DNA of 64,000 nt from Clostridia bacterium (lineage in GTDB: Bacteria > Bacillota > Clostridia > TANB77 > CAG-508): positions 172,480-236,479 of the forward strand of contig JAFXVF010000013.1 of the NCBI GenBank assembly GCA_017524665.1. Reading direction: 5' to 3'. Shown here one piece after another: positions 1 to 9,934 of this stretch (its first letter is position 1; each line of letters starts with the position of its first letter). A model generated the notes under the pieces. It ran no database searches. It was not told the origin of the DNA and saw only the letters and a program-made list of their open reading frames with translations. Position numbers and translations under genes: made by a program.

Positions 1-107
1 TTTGAAAGCACATAAGCACCTGCCTTTGCAACTTTATAAACAAGCTCTGGTGTTAAATCTGTATTTGCAATTCTTCTAATTCCATCTGTTCCAAAATATT
101 TACGCAT
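1..107 (-). CDS. glmM: Phosphoglucosamine mutase, N-terminal fragment
   Basis: The gene reads leftwards off the window edge from an ATG at 107. The visible codons give [12 protein letters not shown] followed by a [18 protein letters not shown] stretch, the characteristic beginning of phosphoglucosamine mutase, which interconverts glucosamine-6-phosphate and glucosamine-1-phosphate on the way to UDP-GlcNAc and cell-wall precursors. A GGAGG lies nine bases upstream of the ATG. The start overlaps the stop codon of the preceding acyltransferase gene by eight bases (ATGCGTAA), which suggests translational coupling. The catalytic serine loop and the rest of the protein lie outside the window. The call rests on about 35 residues but the motif is distinctive. 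Confidence 0.85.
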   Translation of the reverse strand, partial: MRKYFGTDGIRRIANTDLTPELVYKVAKAGAYVLS

Positions 108-1174
108 TATTTTTTGCCTCCTTTATTTCCTTGTTTTCTTTTTTCTTATACCATTTTCCCATTAAAAATGGGAAGAATTTATTTATTACATATGCTATAA
201 TACTGCATATGATTGTTGATAATATAATTGTGCTATAAAATCTTATGTTGTCATTGATTGGAATAATAGATTTTAAAAGATCTAATATCAAATTGCAGAT
301 TTTGAATACTATCTGGTAATGGAAAAAATAGAAAATGAATGTGTTTTTTCCTATGTATTCTAACACATTACTGCTTGAGATTTTATTGCTTACCATCATA
401 GTTAAAATTATTCCTGTTATTGCTGCAATCATAAATAAAAAATAGTTTCCAATTTTGCAGTAGAACAAATCAACTACCCCATAGTATTTATAATTAATAT
501 ATGTAATTATAGCATTTATTGCAAAAACTACCAGCAGCATATCAAAATTGTTTATAAATGATTTTATTTTTTCTTTGTTAATTTTATATAAATAACCAAA
601 AATCATAAATGCTAATGCTATAGGTACTATGTCGGAACTCCATATAAAGCCTTTAACAAATTTTATAAGAATTGCTCCTATAATTGATAATATCACTGCA
701 ATTATAGCGTATATCGTATTTTTATGTTTTTTGTCATCAGTAAACTTACATATGTAATAAAGTATTAATTCAGCAATAAATGTTGTTAATATAAACCAAA
801 AACTATAATATGGGCCTTTAAGTCTCCATCCAACAGCTAATCCTCTTATTGATTTTAATAAAGAAAAGTTAAATAGCTTATCTAATGAGAATGTTCCTTT
901 CGCCAGCAATGTTATTGTACTCGTACCGTATTATTACTACTATTCCTAGCAAAAAGTATGGAACAATTAACTTTATAACCTTATTTTTCAAAAAATGCCT
1001 AAATTTTGGGTGCTTTTTCCACGAAAACACCGTTCCAGATAGGAAAAAGAACAGTGGCATATGAAAACCCAATAGAAAAATTTTAAAAGGTTTTGGAACA
1101 CATGATAAATGTCCAGCCAGAACAAGCAACATACTTATTCCTCTTGCTATATCTATAGTTTTATCTCTTTCCAT
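100..1174 (-). CDS. Acyltransferase family 3 membrane protein (CGG +1 frameshift)
   Basis: Integral membrane acyltransferase of the OafA/fucose-4-O-acetylase type, probably O-acetylating surface sugars. The first frame starts ATG (1174) with [12 protein letters not shown] and [10 protein letters not shown] and stops at 878; the rest, with the GPYYSFWFI block, is in the next frame and ends at 100. The break lies at an in-frame CGG (926-928): ATA ATA CGG T. Dropping the C continues as Ile-Ile-Gly-Thr-Ser and gives a 357-residue protein colinear with the adjacent full-length paralogue (1230-2276). An AAAGGA ribosome-binding site precedes the start. The alignment across the junction is loose, so the exact repair point is less certain here than at other sites, but the CGG is in phase. 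A plain pseudogene is the alternative. Confidence 0.8.
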
Positions 1175-1229
1175 TTTTTAGTTCCTTTCTTTGTTTATCG
1201 ATCTATTTTAAATAGTTTATTTCATATCC

Positions 1230-2276
1230 TTACGTTTTTATGTTTTGTGCATTATTATTCTTTATTTCAAATTTTCCAAGAAGAAATGGTAAAAATTTAT
1301 TTATAATATATGATAAAATGCATAATAATAAAGTAGTTGCAATTATTTCAATTATAAAATTTAAGCTTTTGCTTAAATTAAAACTTCCTAGAATGTCATC
1401 AAATATCGGGAAAAAAACTTTACTATGGAACATATAAAATATTAGTGTATTTTTCCCTATGTATTCTAATATCTTACTACTTCCTATTTTATTGCTAATA
1501 ATCATAGTTAGCCAAATTCCAAATATCGATTGTAATATATACAAAAAATAATTTCCAACATTGCAAGCAAACAAATGAGATTTCCCATATAATGAGTAAT
1601 TAAAATATGTACATACAAGGTTAATTGCCAAAACAGGAATAATCCAATCAAAGTACATTAGCTTGTTTGATATTTTTTCTTTGTTTATCTTTACTAAATA
1701 GCCAAAAGTTACAAACGACAAAGCAATTGGAACTATATCAAGGCTCCAAACAAAACCTTTAACAAATTTTATTAATACACAACCTAAAGCAGATAATATT
1801 ACTGCAATGCTAATATATATAGCATTTTTTTTCTTGTATTTGTCAACATTTTTAGCAATAAAATAAAATGCTAGCATTGAAACAAAAAGTACTAGTATAA
1901 ACCAGAAGCTGTAATAAGGTCCATTTAATCTATATCCTACAAATAGTCCTTGTATGTTTTTAAAATATCCTGCGCTAAAAAAGTTTGTTATAGCCTGTCC
2001 ATTTTTAAAGACTCTGTATGCTTTATCTATTGATATTACAATAATTCCTAATAAAAAATATGGAATAAGTAAACTTTTTGCTTTAGATTTTAGGAAATCC
2101 TTAAATTGTGGGTATTTACTATATGAAAACACCATTCCCGAAATAAAGAAAAACAGTGGTACATGAAATGAATGTATGAAAACTAATATGCTGCTAGGTA
2201 TAAATGCACTATGTCCCATAAGAACTAGCAAAATGCTTATCCCTCTTGCTATGTCTATTGCTTTATCTCTTTCCAC
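1230..2276 (-). CDS. Acyltransferase family 3 membrane protein
   Basis: Intact 348-residue paralogue of the acyltransferase at 100-1174, with the same opening ([14 protein letters not shown]), a HVPLFFFISGMVFS block and about ten predicted membrane helices. The family moves acyl groups from the cytoplasm to sugars at the outer face of the membrane, and similarity to NolL-type fucose acetylases suggests O-acetyl transfer to a surface glycan. The start codon is GTG at 2276, supported by an AAAGGA about ten bases upstream. It lies downstream of the MBOAT/SGNH pair in the same operon, so several acetylation steps appear to act on one polymer. Substrate cannot be told from sequence. It serves as the reference that shows its neighbour is split at CGG. 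Confidence 0.85.
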   Translation of the reverse strand: MERDKAIDIARGISILLVLMGHSAFIPSSILVFIHSFHVPLFFFISGMVFSYSKYPQFKDFLKSKAKSLLIPYFLLGIIVISIDKAYRVFKNGQAITNFFSAGYFKNIQGLFVGYRLNGPYYSFWFILVLFVSMLAFYFIAKNVDKYKKKNAIYISIAVILSALGCVLIKFVKGFVWSLDIVPIALSFVTFGYLVKINKEKISNKLMYFDWIIPVLAINLVCTYFNYSLYGKSHLFACNVGNYFLYILQSIFGIWLTMIISNKIGSSKILEYIGKNTLIFYMFHSKVFFPIFDDILGSFNLSKSLNFIIEIIATTLLLCILSYIINKFLPFLLGKFEIKNNNAQNIKT

Positions 2277-2306
2277 TTTTTATGTTCCTTTCACAAATAT
2301 TATTTA

Positions 2307-3705
2307 TTAGTTAAAATTAACAGTATGTTTAGTTTCCATTTTTTCATCAATAAAAACAATTTTGAATTCGTTGTTATTGATGATTTCTTTATCTATTGAT
2401 AAATACTCATTTGATCCATCATTGCAAAAATCATATGCTTTATCATTTACAACTAAATATGCAAATTTATAGTTGTTCTTTGGAATAGTAATCTTAGTTA
2501 ACGGCGATTTAGAATCATTCTCATTTGATTCTTTAATTTGACTTTGTACACTTTCTTTAATTTTATTATTATCTATATTCTCTATTGAACCCTCTGGTAA
2601 ATCTGCAAATTTCTCGTAAGCTTCATTATATATTCTATTTTTAATTCTTTTTTCAGGATAATATCCTTTTGTAATGGCATATTCTACAGTTTCAAATAAT
2701 ACTATATTAGGCTGAATGATGTTATAGTAATAATCAAAATTGATTGCATTTTCATAGTTTGATATTAAATACGATTGTTTAAAGTTTACACCTATGAATT
2801 TTTCTTTATGTCCCATATAGCTTCCGTCTAAAAAACATTAAATTGTAATCGTTATTTACAGTGTTGTTTGTTAATTCCATCCATGTATTATGATCTTTGC
2901 TTATGTCTACAAATGTATTGTATTTTCTTGTGTTTATAAAGCTTTCGTTTTTAAGTTCATAATTTGGTACATCCTCGCTTATTTCGAATTTTGAAACAGG
3001 CAATGAATTTGCATGTGTTGTCGAAATCGTGTAATCTGATTCTTTCAATAGTTCTATATTTATTCCATCTTCTATCATTTTCTTGTATATTGCATTTATT
3101 CCATAAAATGCTCCACGTTCGTTCCAATGTCCTGCATCATATTTTACATTATAAACTTGTTCATTCTGTGAAGCATCTAATAGCAACTGTGTATTATCTA
3201 TAAAGTTAACTCCTAATTCTTCAAGTTTGCCTTTTAAATAAGTTAGTCTTCGGTTTCTAAAATGATATCCGTCTCGTAAATATTGTGTATATATGCTTAT
3301 TTTGGTTGGATTTAGTACAAAAAGAAAATAGCTTCCTCTTTCAGTTGCATAGTCTTGCATTTTTTTTATCATTCCAGCAAAATTATCCAAATAGGATTCA
3401 TCATGTTTTTCCTCTATAAACTTGAAAAATATATATCCGTCTTTGCCATATGTATAAGTTGGATGAACCATTTCCCCAAATAATTTATCATTTGCTACCG
3501 TGTAAAAATTTATAATTTCACTGCGAAATCCCACTCTTTTGGATAAATATTCATTAAATGTGCTTACGTCTTTTACTGTAGAAATCTCAGGTAATTTTTT
3601 GTTATCAATTTCAGAGATTTGGTCAGGTTTCAAGTTAATAAAGACCATTGGTATTAATATAATTACGAAAACTGCTATAATTATGCCTATTTTAAATATT
3701 TTCAT
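2307..3705 (-). CDS. AlgJ/DHHW-type SGNH acetyltransferase-like protein (CGG +1 frameshift)
   Basis: Secreted or membrane-anchored partner of the neighbouring MBOAT protein. One N-terminal membrane segment (residues 5-25) is followed by a domain with the YDAGHWNERGAFYG block typical of AlgJ/AlgX-like O-acetyltransferases. The first frame stops at 2806 after FFRRKLYGT; the second holds SYMGHKEKFIG and the rest to 2307. The break is an in-frame CGG (2824-2826, AGA CGG A). Skipping the C gives FFR-Gly-SYMGHKE, restoring the serine-containing block and a 465-residue protein. In many relatives this residue is Asp (RDS), so the amino acid inserted here deserves direct measurement. Deleting one T of the nearby T6 run would also restore the frame (giving LDGSYMG), but the CGG explanation matches eleven other sites. 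Confidence 0.82.
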
Positions 3706-3719
3706 TATATATCTCCCCT

Positions 3720-5114
3720 TTAAAACTGTGCATATAGTGATGGCGAATATGAGCTGTTTATTAAGTAAACAACCGATATTGCAAAAATCACTACAGCTAA
3801 AACTCCTGACACAATATTCAATGCTTTTTTATTTTTTATTTTAGAAGTGATAAATCCTTTTATTGGCAGCGATATTAATACTGATAATATTATGAAAAAC
3901 GCATTGTAGAACGTTAAGAAATATCTAAACGAATATTGTACATCTGGCACTGGTTTTAGGCCAAATAGGTACTTATAGTAGTGAATGCTTGCCATTAGTC
4001 CATTACATGCAAATAGCACCCATCCTAATAAAATAATCAAATACGTAAACACCCTTTTTATGACATTCGGTATTTTCTTGTAAAATGCTTTCTCCCTTAT
4101 AAAGCGCTCTATTACAATAAAAATGCCATTGTAGAGTCCCCATACGATAAAATTCCAACTTGAGCCATGCCATAAACCTGTTAGAATAAATACAACCATT
4201 AAATTAAAATATACGTTTCCTTTTCTGTTGCCTCCTAATGGTATATATATATAATCTCTAAACCAGCTTCCAAGTGTTATATGCCACCTTCTCCAAAATT
4301 CCGAAATTGAAGTTGAATAGTATGGATAATCAAAGTTTTCTGGCAATTCGATTCCAAACATCTTACTAATACCTATTGAAATATCAATATATCCTGAAAA
4401 ATTTAAAAATAAGTATAATGAATAGCATATTATTCCTAGCCAAGCTGTAAGTACTGTTATTCCATAACTATTAGATGTTTCTATAATTTGAGTCCATATG
4501 TTGCCAACTACAAAAGATAATATTAAAACCTTTCCCAAGCCAAAACATAATCTTTTTGTTCCATCATATACTTTGTCTAAGTTTGGTTTTGTTAGGTTGC
4601 TTATTTCATTAATAAATGATTCATATCTCATTATTGGTCCATTTACTATTCTTGGGAAATAGCATGTATATAATGTAAAATTAATAATGTTTTTGTCTGG
4701 CTTAATTTTACCTTTGTATATATCTACTAAATATGAAATGTTCTGAAATGTGAAGAATGAAATTCCTAGTGGTAGTATGATTTTTATTGCTTTTATTTTC
4801 AATTTAAGTAGTGAGTTTAAGTTAGTAATCATGAAATTAGTGTATTTAAATGTAAATAATAACCCTATATTAGCTATGATTCCTAACACCATAAAAAGTT
4901 TCTTGTGTCTTGACTTTTCCACTAATCTGCCAAAAAAATAGTTAAATAAGACTGATATAATTAAAATTGGCAAGCTCTGTAGAGATGCAAGTGAAAAGTA
5001 AATAAGTGATACAATACAAAGATACACTTTTCTAATTTTTTTTGGTACAATCCAAAAAAACAAAAATGATAGTGGGAAAAATGTAAATAAAAAAACTATA
5101 CTAGAAAAGTCCAT
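3720..5114 (-). CDS. MBOAT family O-acyltransferase (AlgI/DltB-like)
   Basis: Polytopic membrane protein of 464 residues that passes an acyl group across the membrane to modify an extracellular polymer. The family blocks NFDYPYYSTSISEFWRRWH, LGSWFRDYIYIPLGGNR and GLWHGSSWNFIVWG are all present, the last containing the catalytic histidine. I chose the ATG at 5114 (MDFSSIVFLF) because GGAGG sits six to seven bases upstream; an in-frame extension to 5159 has no ribosome-binding site and overlaps the preceding gene. The SGNH partner gene starts 15 bases downstream, matching AlgI-AlgJ and DltB-DltD pairs. Together with the two LCP proteins upstream this indicates acetylation of a wall-linked glycopolymer. 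Confidence 0.92.
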   Translation of the reverse strand: MDFSSIVFLFTFFPLSFLFFWIVPKKIRKVYLCIVSLIYFSLASLQSLPILIISVLFNYFFGRLVEKSRHKKLFMVLGIIANIGLLFTFKYTNFMITNLNSLLKLKIKAIKIILPLGISFFTFQNISYLVDIYKGKIKPDKNIINFTLYTCYFPRIVNGPIMRYESFINEISNLTKPNLDKVYDGTKRLCFGLGKVLILSFVVGNIWTQIIETSNSYGITVLTAWLGIICYSLYLFLNFSGYIDISIGISKMFGIELPENFDYPYYSTSISEFWRRWHITLGSWFRDYIYIPLGGNRKGNVYFNLMVVFILTGLWHGSSWNFIVWGLYNGIFIVIERFIREKAFYKKIPNVIKRVFTYLIILLGWVLFACNGLMASIHYYKYLFGLKPVPDVQYSFRYFLTFYNAFFIILSVLISLPIKGFITSKIKNKKALNIVSGVLAVVIFAISVVYLINSSYSPSLYAQF

Positions 5115-5136
5115 TTTATTCCTCCGAGTTCTTCTT

Positions 5137-6138
5137 TTATTTTTTATAAATATAATCAATCATTTCTTCTTTCATTTTTTCGCTATCAGCTACAAAATAG
5201 TAGCCTCCATTTATCATTTGCCCTTTTCCATATTCTGTACTTGGAATTTGGATTGATGTTATATTTCCAAAGTAAGTACTTGAATTTAATACTACGTCAG
5301 TAAGTTTTCCTACATAATCCATGACATTGATATTTGTCTTTACTTCTTTTAAGATTGTATCTGACATGTCAAGAAGTTTTGATGTCCCCATTTTTGTAAA
5401 TTTATCCATTATTTTTTGTAATACATCTCTTTGATGTTCAGCTCTTGCAAAGTCAGATCCCTCTCCTGTTGTTCTGTTTCTTGAATGAGTAATTGCTTGT
5501 TCTCCATCAAGCAACACCGTTCCATAACTTGTAACTTTTTTTGTGGCTCTACCTGTAATGCTATATCCGCATTCGTATGAGTGCTCATTAATATAATTCA
5601 TTTCATCCTTTGTAATGTTCATTTCTATTCCGCCAATTTTATTAATTATATGAATTAATCCTGTAAAATCTATGCTAACATATTCTGTGATATCTAAGCC
5701 AAAATTTTCATTGATAGTTTTTAACGCAAGCGAAGCACCGCCGTATGCATATGCATGGTTAATCTTTGTTTTACCATGTCCTGATACGGAAACATACGTG
5801 TCTCTAGGAATGCTTATCATTTTAACAGATTTGTTATTATAGTTTACGGACACTATAATTATTGTGTCGCTTCTGCCAATCATCGAATCTTGTGAATCTA
5901 TTCCAAATAGTGCAAATGTCTTAATGTTTTCAAATTCTTTCCTCGTTATACTATCTGACACTTGTTCATATAATTCTTCATTAGTACTAAGATTACTTGT
6001 GTCTATTTCCTCAATGTTGATATTATTTAACTTGTTAGCTATGAAACACCCTGCGTAAATCCCTAAACTTATAATTGCGGCTAATATTAGTCCAATTATT
6101 ATTAATGATATTCTTTTTTTGTTTCTTTTCTTTTTCAT
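5137..6138 (-). CDS. LytR-CpsA-Psr (LCP) family wall-polymer ligase
   Basis: Membrane-anchored transferase of 333 residues that attaches undecaprenyl-linked polymers to peptidoglycan. It has a short basic N-terminus, one membrane helix (about residues 9-33) and an extracellular LCP domain with the conserved GIDSQD, GRSDTIIIVSV, ISIPRDTYV, GKTKINHAYAYGG and HSRNRTTGEGSDFARAEHQR blocks, which hold the arginines and aspartates that bind the lipid pyrophosphate. It is the second of two adjacent LCP genes, 8 bases after the first, inside the polysaccharide operon. The tandem copies may serve two different polymers or be partly redundant. Confidence 0.93.
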   Translation of the reverse strand: MKKKRNKKRISLIIIGLILAAIISLGIYAGCFIANKLNNINIEEIDTSNLSTNEELYEQVSDSITRKEFENIKTFALFGIDSQDSMIGRSDTIIIVSVNYNNKSVKMISIPRDTYVSVSGHGKTKINHAYAYGGASLALKTINENFGLDITEYVSIDFTGLIHIINKIGGIEMNITKDEMNYINEHSYECGYSITGRATKKVTSYGTVLLDGEQAITHSRNRTTGEGSDFARAEHQRDVLQKIMDKFTKMGTSKLLDMSDTILKEVKTNINVMDYVGKLTDVVLNSSTYFGNITSIQIPSTEYGKGQMINGGYYFVADSEKMKEEMIDYIYKK

Positions 6139-6146
6139 TCAAACTC

Positions 6147-7169
6147 CTATTTTTTATAAATATATTCTCTCATTTCTTCTAGCATTTTTTGTGTGTCTGT
6201 TGGTACAAAATAATAAATTCCTTTAATTGTTTGACTTGTTGCATAGTCTTCTTTTGGTATTTGTGTTGATACTACATTGTTTAAATAAGCGTTTTTATTT
6301 GCCACAAGTTCACCTAATAATCCCATGTAATCCATGATATTAATATTTGTGGTTACTTCTTTTAAAAATACATCAATTAAGTTATATATTTCGCCTGCAT
6401 TCATTTTAGAAATCTTGTTAGAAATTGCTTGTATAATTGTACGTTGTCTTTCTGCTCTTGTAAAGTCTCCATCTCCTATAGTTCTATTTTGTGAATGTAT
6501 AACAGCTTGTTCTCCATCAAGCAACACTGTTCCATATGATGTAAGCCATTTTCGCTTGTTACCAGAAACATTGTATACTAAATATGAATATCTATTAATG
6601 TATTCCTTTTCTTCATTTGTTATTTTTACATCAATTCCTCCAATATCATTTATTATGTTTACAAGTCCAGAAAAATCTACGGTAACATATTCACTAATGT
6701 TTAAGTTAAAATTTGTGTTAATGGTTTTTAATGCAAGTTGAGCTCCTCCATATGCATGTGCATAATTGATTTTTGTTTTTCCATAGCCTTCAATTTCGAC
6801 ATATGTGTCTCTTGGGATGCTTATTAGTTTTATTGATTTATATTTTGGGTTTATAGATATAATCATTATTGTATCTGTTCTTCCTTTAAAGCCTTCTTCG
6901 TCTTGTCCGTCCCCAGAGCTTTGTGTATCTATCCCAAATAGAACAAAGCTCTTTATGTTTTTAAAATCTTCTTCTGTCATTTCTTCTGAAACAGTTGAAT
7001 AAATGTCTTCTGCCATTCCTAAATTGTTTTTATCAACTTCTTCTATTTTAAGATTTGAAAGTTTGCTAAAAATTATGCCTCCCAATATTCCTGCTATAAT
7101 TATTATTATAGCCAAAATAATAATTATTGTCCTAATAAATATTTTATTTTTAAGTATTTTTTTTCCCAT
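6147..7169 (-). CDS. LytR-CpsA-Psr (LCP) family wall-polymer ligase
   Basis: Paralogue of the next gene, 340 residues, with an N-terminal membrane helix (about residues 10-33) and an LCP domain carrying GIDTQSSGDG, GRTDTIMIISI, ISIPRDTYVEIEG, KINYAHAYGGAQ and HSQNRTIGDGDFTRAERQR. These blocks form the active site that transfers a lipid-linked glycopolymer to peptidoglycan. It lies 49 bases downstream of the nucleotidyltransferase/kinase fusion, so it is expected to be cotranscribed with the polymer synthesis genes. An acidic insertion (DGQDEEGF) near the active-site aspartates distinguishes it from its neighbour. Confidence 0.93.
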   Translation of the reverse strand: MGKKILKNKIFIRTIIIILAIIIIIAGILGGIIFSKLSNLKIEEVDKNNLGMAEDIYSTVSEEMTEEDFKNIKSFVLFGIDTQSSGDGQDEEGFKGRTDTIMIISINPKYKSIKLISIPRDTYVEIEGYGKTKINYAHAYGGAQLALKTINTNFNLNISEYVTVDFSGLVNIINDIGGIDVKITNEEKEYINRYSYLVYNVSGNKRKWLTSYGTVLLDGEQAVIHSQNRTIGDGDFTRAERQRTIIQAISNKISKMNAGEIYNLIDVFLKEVTTNINIMDYMGLLGELVANKNAYLNNVVSTQIPKEDYATSQTIKGIYYFVPTDTQKMLEEMREYIYKK

Positions 7170-7218
7170 GTAATCTCCTATTTGATAATCATATAATATG
7201 AGGTTTTCCTCATTAGTG

Positions 7219-8478
7219 TTATATAAAGTATTTTATCATTCTTTTGTTTAAGTCTTCAATTATAATGTTTTCAACTTCTTCACAGTTGTTATGTTTTGTA
7301 TCTATACTACATACTTTATCGTCTTTTAAATATATATCGTCAAATCTCTTTTTCATTTTTGCAAATTTTGAAGCATCTGGAATATCAGCCTTTCTCTCAA
7401 GAGATGTTTCCACATCGCAATATAAATAGTATTTTGCCTTAGGTTTTGGAAAAGTTGTATAAAATAATAATTTATACAATAATCTTGTTCCTCTTGTATT
7501 ATTTATGTATGCTTCATATGGATATCTGTCAAAAATGGTAATTTTAGTTGTAAATCGGTATTTAAAATATCTGTAAAGCATTTCGTAATGTAATGCAGTA
7601 ATCATCTTTATTTTTTTTATTAAATTAGCTTTTGTTTCATCTTCTTTATCATATTTTTTCATTCTCTTTGTTTCATAGCTACGAAAACCCATGTATTGTA
7701 TAGCAACTTTATCTTCCAATGTGTTTGCCAGGTTTTTAATTACAGTAGATTTTCCCGTGCCATCAACACCTATAATTGTGATATTTTTTTTAGCAAATAT
7801 TTTTAATATTTTCCTTATTTTATATTTAATACTTGATGCATATTTAAAATATATATGCCTTAAAACATTATAGTCCAACGCATTCTGATTTTTTATAAGT
7901 TTCTGATATCTGTCTATGTTCTTGTTACTGTCTTCCATAGATTGATTAATAATTTCATTCGCTATTTTTTCAAAAATAGTAATAGTATTATCTGCTTTTT
8001 CTTCATTTTTACAGTATTCATCATATATTTGTTTAATATAATTATAATTTTTTTCTTTTATAATTTGCTTGTCAAAAATAACATGTAATAAATATGTCTT
8101 AAGTGCTGAAATTGGTGAAGGAACTGCAACATTTTCTATCATTCTAGTATTTTCTAACACTTTTTTTTCTTCTATATAATGAAATAGTTTTTCATTATAA
8201 TACAGTCCAAATACAATATCTAATTTATACATTCTGCGGTTTTCCATGCAAATATATTGTTTATGTGGAAACCTTGTATCATTTATTTTTGGTGTATACC
8301 ATCCGTTTTTCTCTAACAACTTTTTTACTTTTTGATAATCATTTTTAGAAATATATAAATCTATGTCTTTGGATGTTTCTATTTCTTCTATTGGGGTATA
8401 TCCTCTTAAAATAACATATTGTATTTTTTCGTTGTTAAACTCATCAAATGTATTTATTAATTTTCTATCAGTTAGCAT
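7219..8478 (-). CDS. Nucleotidyltransferase-like / thymidylate-kinase-like fusion protein
   Basis: Two-part protein of about 419 residues. The N-terminal half resembles a small-molecule nucleotidyltransferase: YVILRGY, then a SKDIDLYIS block with the acidic pair, and YKLDIVFGLYY. The C-terminal half is a P-loop kinase of thymidylate-kinase type, with IIGVDGTGKSTVIKNLA (Walker A), TIFDRYPYEAY (the DRY-like block) and an LYCDVETSLERKADIP segment. Such kinases in polysaccharide clusters are poorly characterised and may phosphorylate a sugar or nucleotide precursor. I prefer the ATG at 8478 (MLTDRKLINTF), which overlaps the flippase stop by 11 bases with GGGAAAG upstream; a start up to 8499 is possible. 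The substrate is unknown. Confidence 0.75.
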   Translation of the reverse strand: MLTDRKLINTFDEFNNEKIQYVILRGYTPIEEIETSKDIDLYISKNDYQKVKKLLEKNGWYTPKINDTRFPHKQYICMENRRMYKLDIVFGLYYNEKLFHYIEEKKVLENTRMIENVAVPSPISALKTYLLHVIFDKQIIKEKNYNYIKQIYDEYCKNEEKADNTITIFEKIANEIINQSMEDSNKNIDRYQKLIKNQNALDYNVLRHIYFKYASSIKYKIRKILKIFAKKNITIIGVDGTGKSTVIKNLANTLEDKVAIQYMGFRSYETKRMKKYDKEDETKANLIKKIKMITALHYEMLYRYFKYRFTTKITIFDRYPYEAYINNTRGTRLLYKLLFYTTFPKPKAKYYLYCDVETSLERKADIPDASKFAKMKKRFDDIYLKDDKVCSIDTKHNNCEEVENIIIEDLNKRMIKYFI

Positions 8479-9925
8479 TTTTTTTACCATCTTTCCCAAT
8501 AAATTTATTTATTTCTTCTTTAAGTGTTCCAGTAATAAATAGTGTTATCAAATAAACTATAGCTGCACCTGCGATTAATATAAATAGACCTACGATGTTC
8601 TTTACCCATTCTCTTGTATATATTAAAAATGCAAACATTACTGCAGCACTAATGCAACATTTTAATAGTTTTATTTTATCAATTTGAATGTTAAAGTCTT
8701 TCTTTATTGCAATTACAGATGCTATTGTAATGAATAAATAAGAAATAAGAGTAGTAACAGCAGCTGCAATGTAGCCATATTTAGGCAATAATACTATATT
8801 TAGTACGATATCAATCACTAGTGAAACAAGCATAAAATATAATATCTTTTTAGGTTGCTCCTTTAACTGCCATAGTTTATAAATTACTTGGTTAAATCCA
8901 TTAAATATTAAACCAATACCTACAAATAATATTACCATATTGCCACCTAAATATTGCTCTGAGACAATCGTTCCATATAGTTTTTCTCTTATCCCAATTA
9001 GGCCTACTACAGAAGGTATCAAAAGTAAGAACAAATAATTAATTACTCTTGTCAAGACTTTTTCTGATTTCTCTTTTCCATCTTTGTTCCACGTAGCAAC
9101 TAGCATTGGGAAAACAGCTAAAGTAAATGAACTAATTATCATATTTATAGAATTTTCTGTTATCTTATAGGCTATATCATATAATCCGACATCGTAGTTT
9201 GAGCTAAAAATCTTTATCATGTATCTATCTGCTGCACTTAGAAACCAGCTTACTCCCCATATACCAACCATAGGGAATCCATATTTGAAAAACTTATTTT
9301 GTATTTCTTTTGATATCAGTTTAAAGTTTATCTTTCCATATAGCTTAAATGCAAATATAGCTATTAATGTAAATGCTACATATGAAATTACATTTGCAAT
9401 AAACATTGAATATATTCCTAAATTGTATTTTTTTGCTAATATATAGAGAAGTGAAACATTTAATATGCTCTGCAAAACTATAGCAATTAAATAAATATTT
9501 GTTTTTTGAGCAGCGCGTAGTATTTTTTCAAATATTTCCACAAATCCCATGAATGTTAGCAATAATAACACATAAATAAAATATTCTTTTATTAATAATC
9601 CCTGGAATAAGGAACCCACAATATAAGCTATTATTACCATTACAATAGTCATTGCAATCCATTGGACTACAACATTTGATAAGAAATTTTTTTCTTCGTT
9701 TTTATATTGGTCATAATATCTAAGTGCTGAAGATCCTACCCATCCAATAAAAATAGATATTAATACTTTGATTACGCCTACAACTAATGAGTAGTCTCCA
9801 TAGACATCAGGAGTAAGCAAATATGAATAAAGTGATACTAGTACGAGTCCTATTATTCCTATCATCACTTTAGCAATAAAAAATTTTATAACATCTTTAC
9901 TTGTTTTTGAAACTTTGCTTTGCAT
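8468..9925 (-). CDS. Wzx-like polysaccharide flippase (MATE/MOP superfamily)
   Basis: Hydrophobic protein of 485 residues with 12-14 predicted membrane helices, in the family that flips undecaprenyl-linked repeat units to the outer face of the membrane. The opening KTSKDVIKFFIAKVMIGIIG and the LLTPDVYGDYSL block are typical of the Wzx/RfbX branch. AGGAG precedes the ATG. It overlaps the downstream fusion gene and sits 10 bases after the kinase-like gene. Together with the Wzy-like polymerase in the same operon it points to Wzx/Wzy-type assembly of a repeat-unit polymer. Confidence 0.92.
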   Translation of the reverse strand: MQSKVSKTSKDVIKFFIAKVMIGIIGLVLVSLYSYLLTPDVYGDYSLVVGVIKVLISIFIGWVGSSALRYYDQYKNEEKNFLSNVVVQWIAMTIVMVIIAYIVGSLFQGLLIKEYFIYVLLLLTFMGFVEIFEKILRAAQKTNIYLIAIVLQSILNVSLLYILAKKYNLGIYSMFIANVISYVAFTLIAIFAFKLYGKINFKLISKEIQNKFFKYGFPMVGIWGVSWFLSAADRYMIKIFSSNYDVGLYDIAYKITENSINMIISSFTLAVFPMLVATWNKDGKEKSEKVLTRVINYLFLLLIPSVVGLIGIREKLYGTIVSEQYLGGNMVILFVGIGLIFNGFNQVIYKLWQLKEQPKKILYFMLVSLVIDIVLNIVLLPKYGYIAAAVTTLISYLFITIASVIAIKKDFNIQIDKIKLLKCCISAAVMFAFLIYTREWVKNIVGLFILIAGAAIVYLITLFITGTLKEEINKFIGKDGKKNAN

Positions 9926-9934
9926 TTTGTCTCC

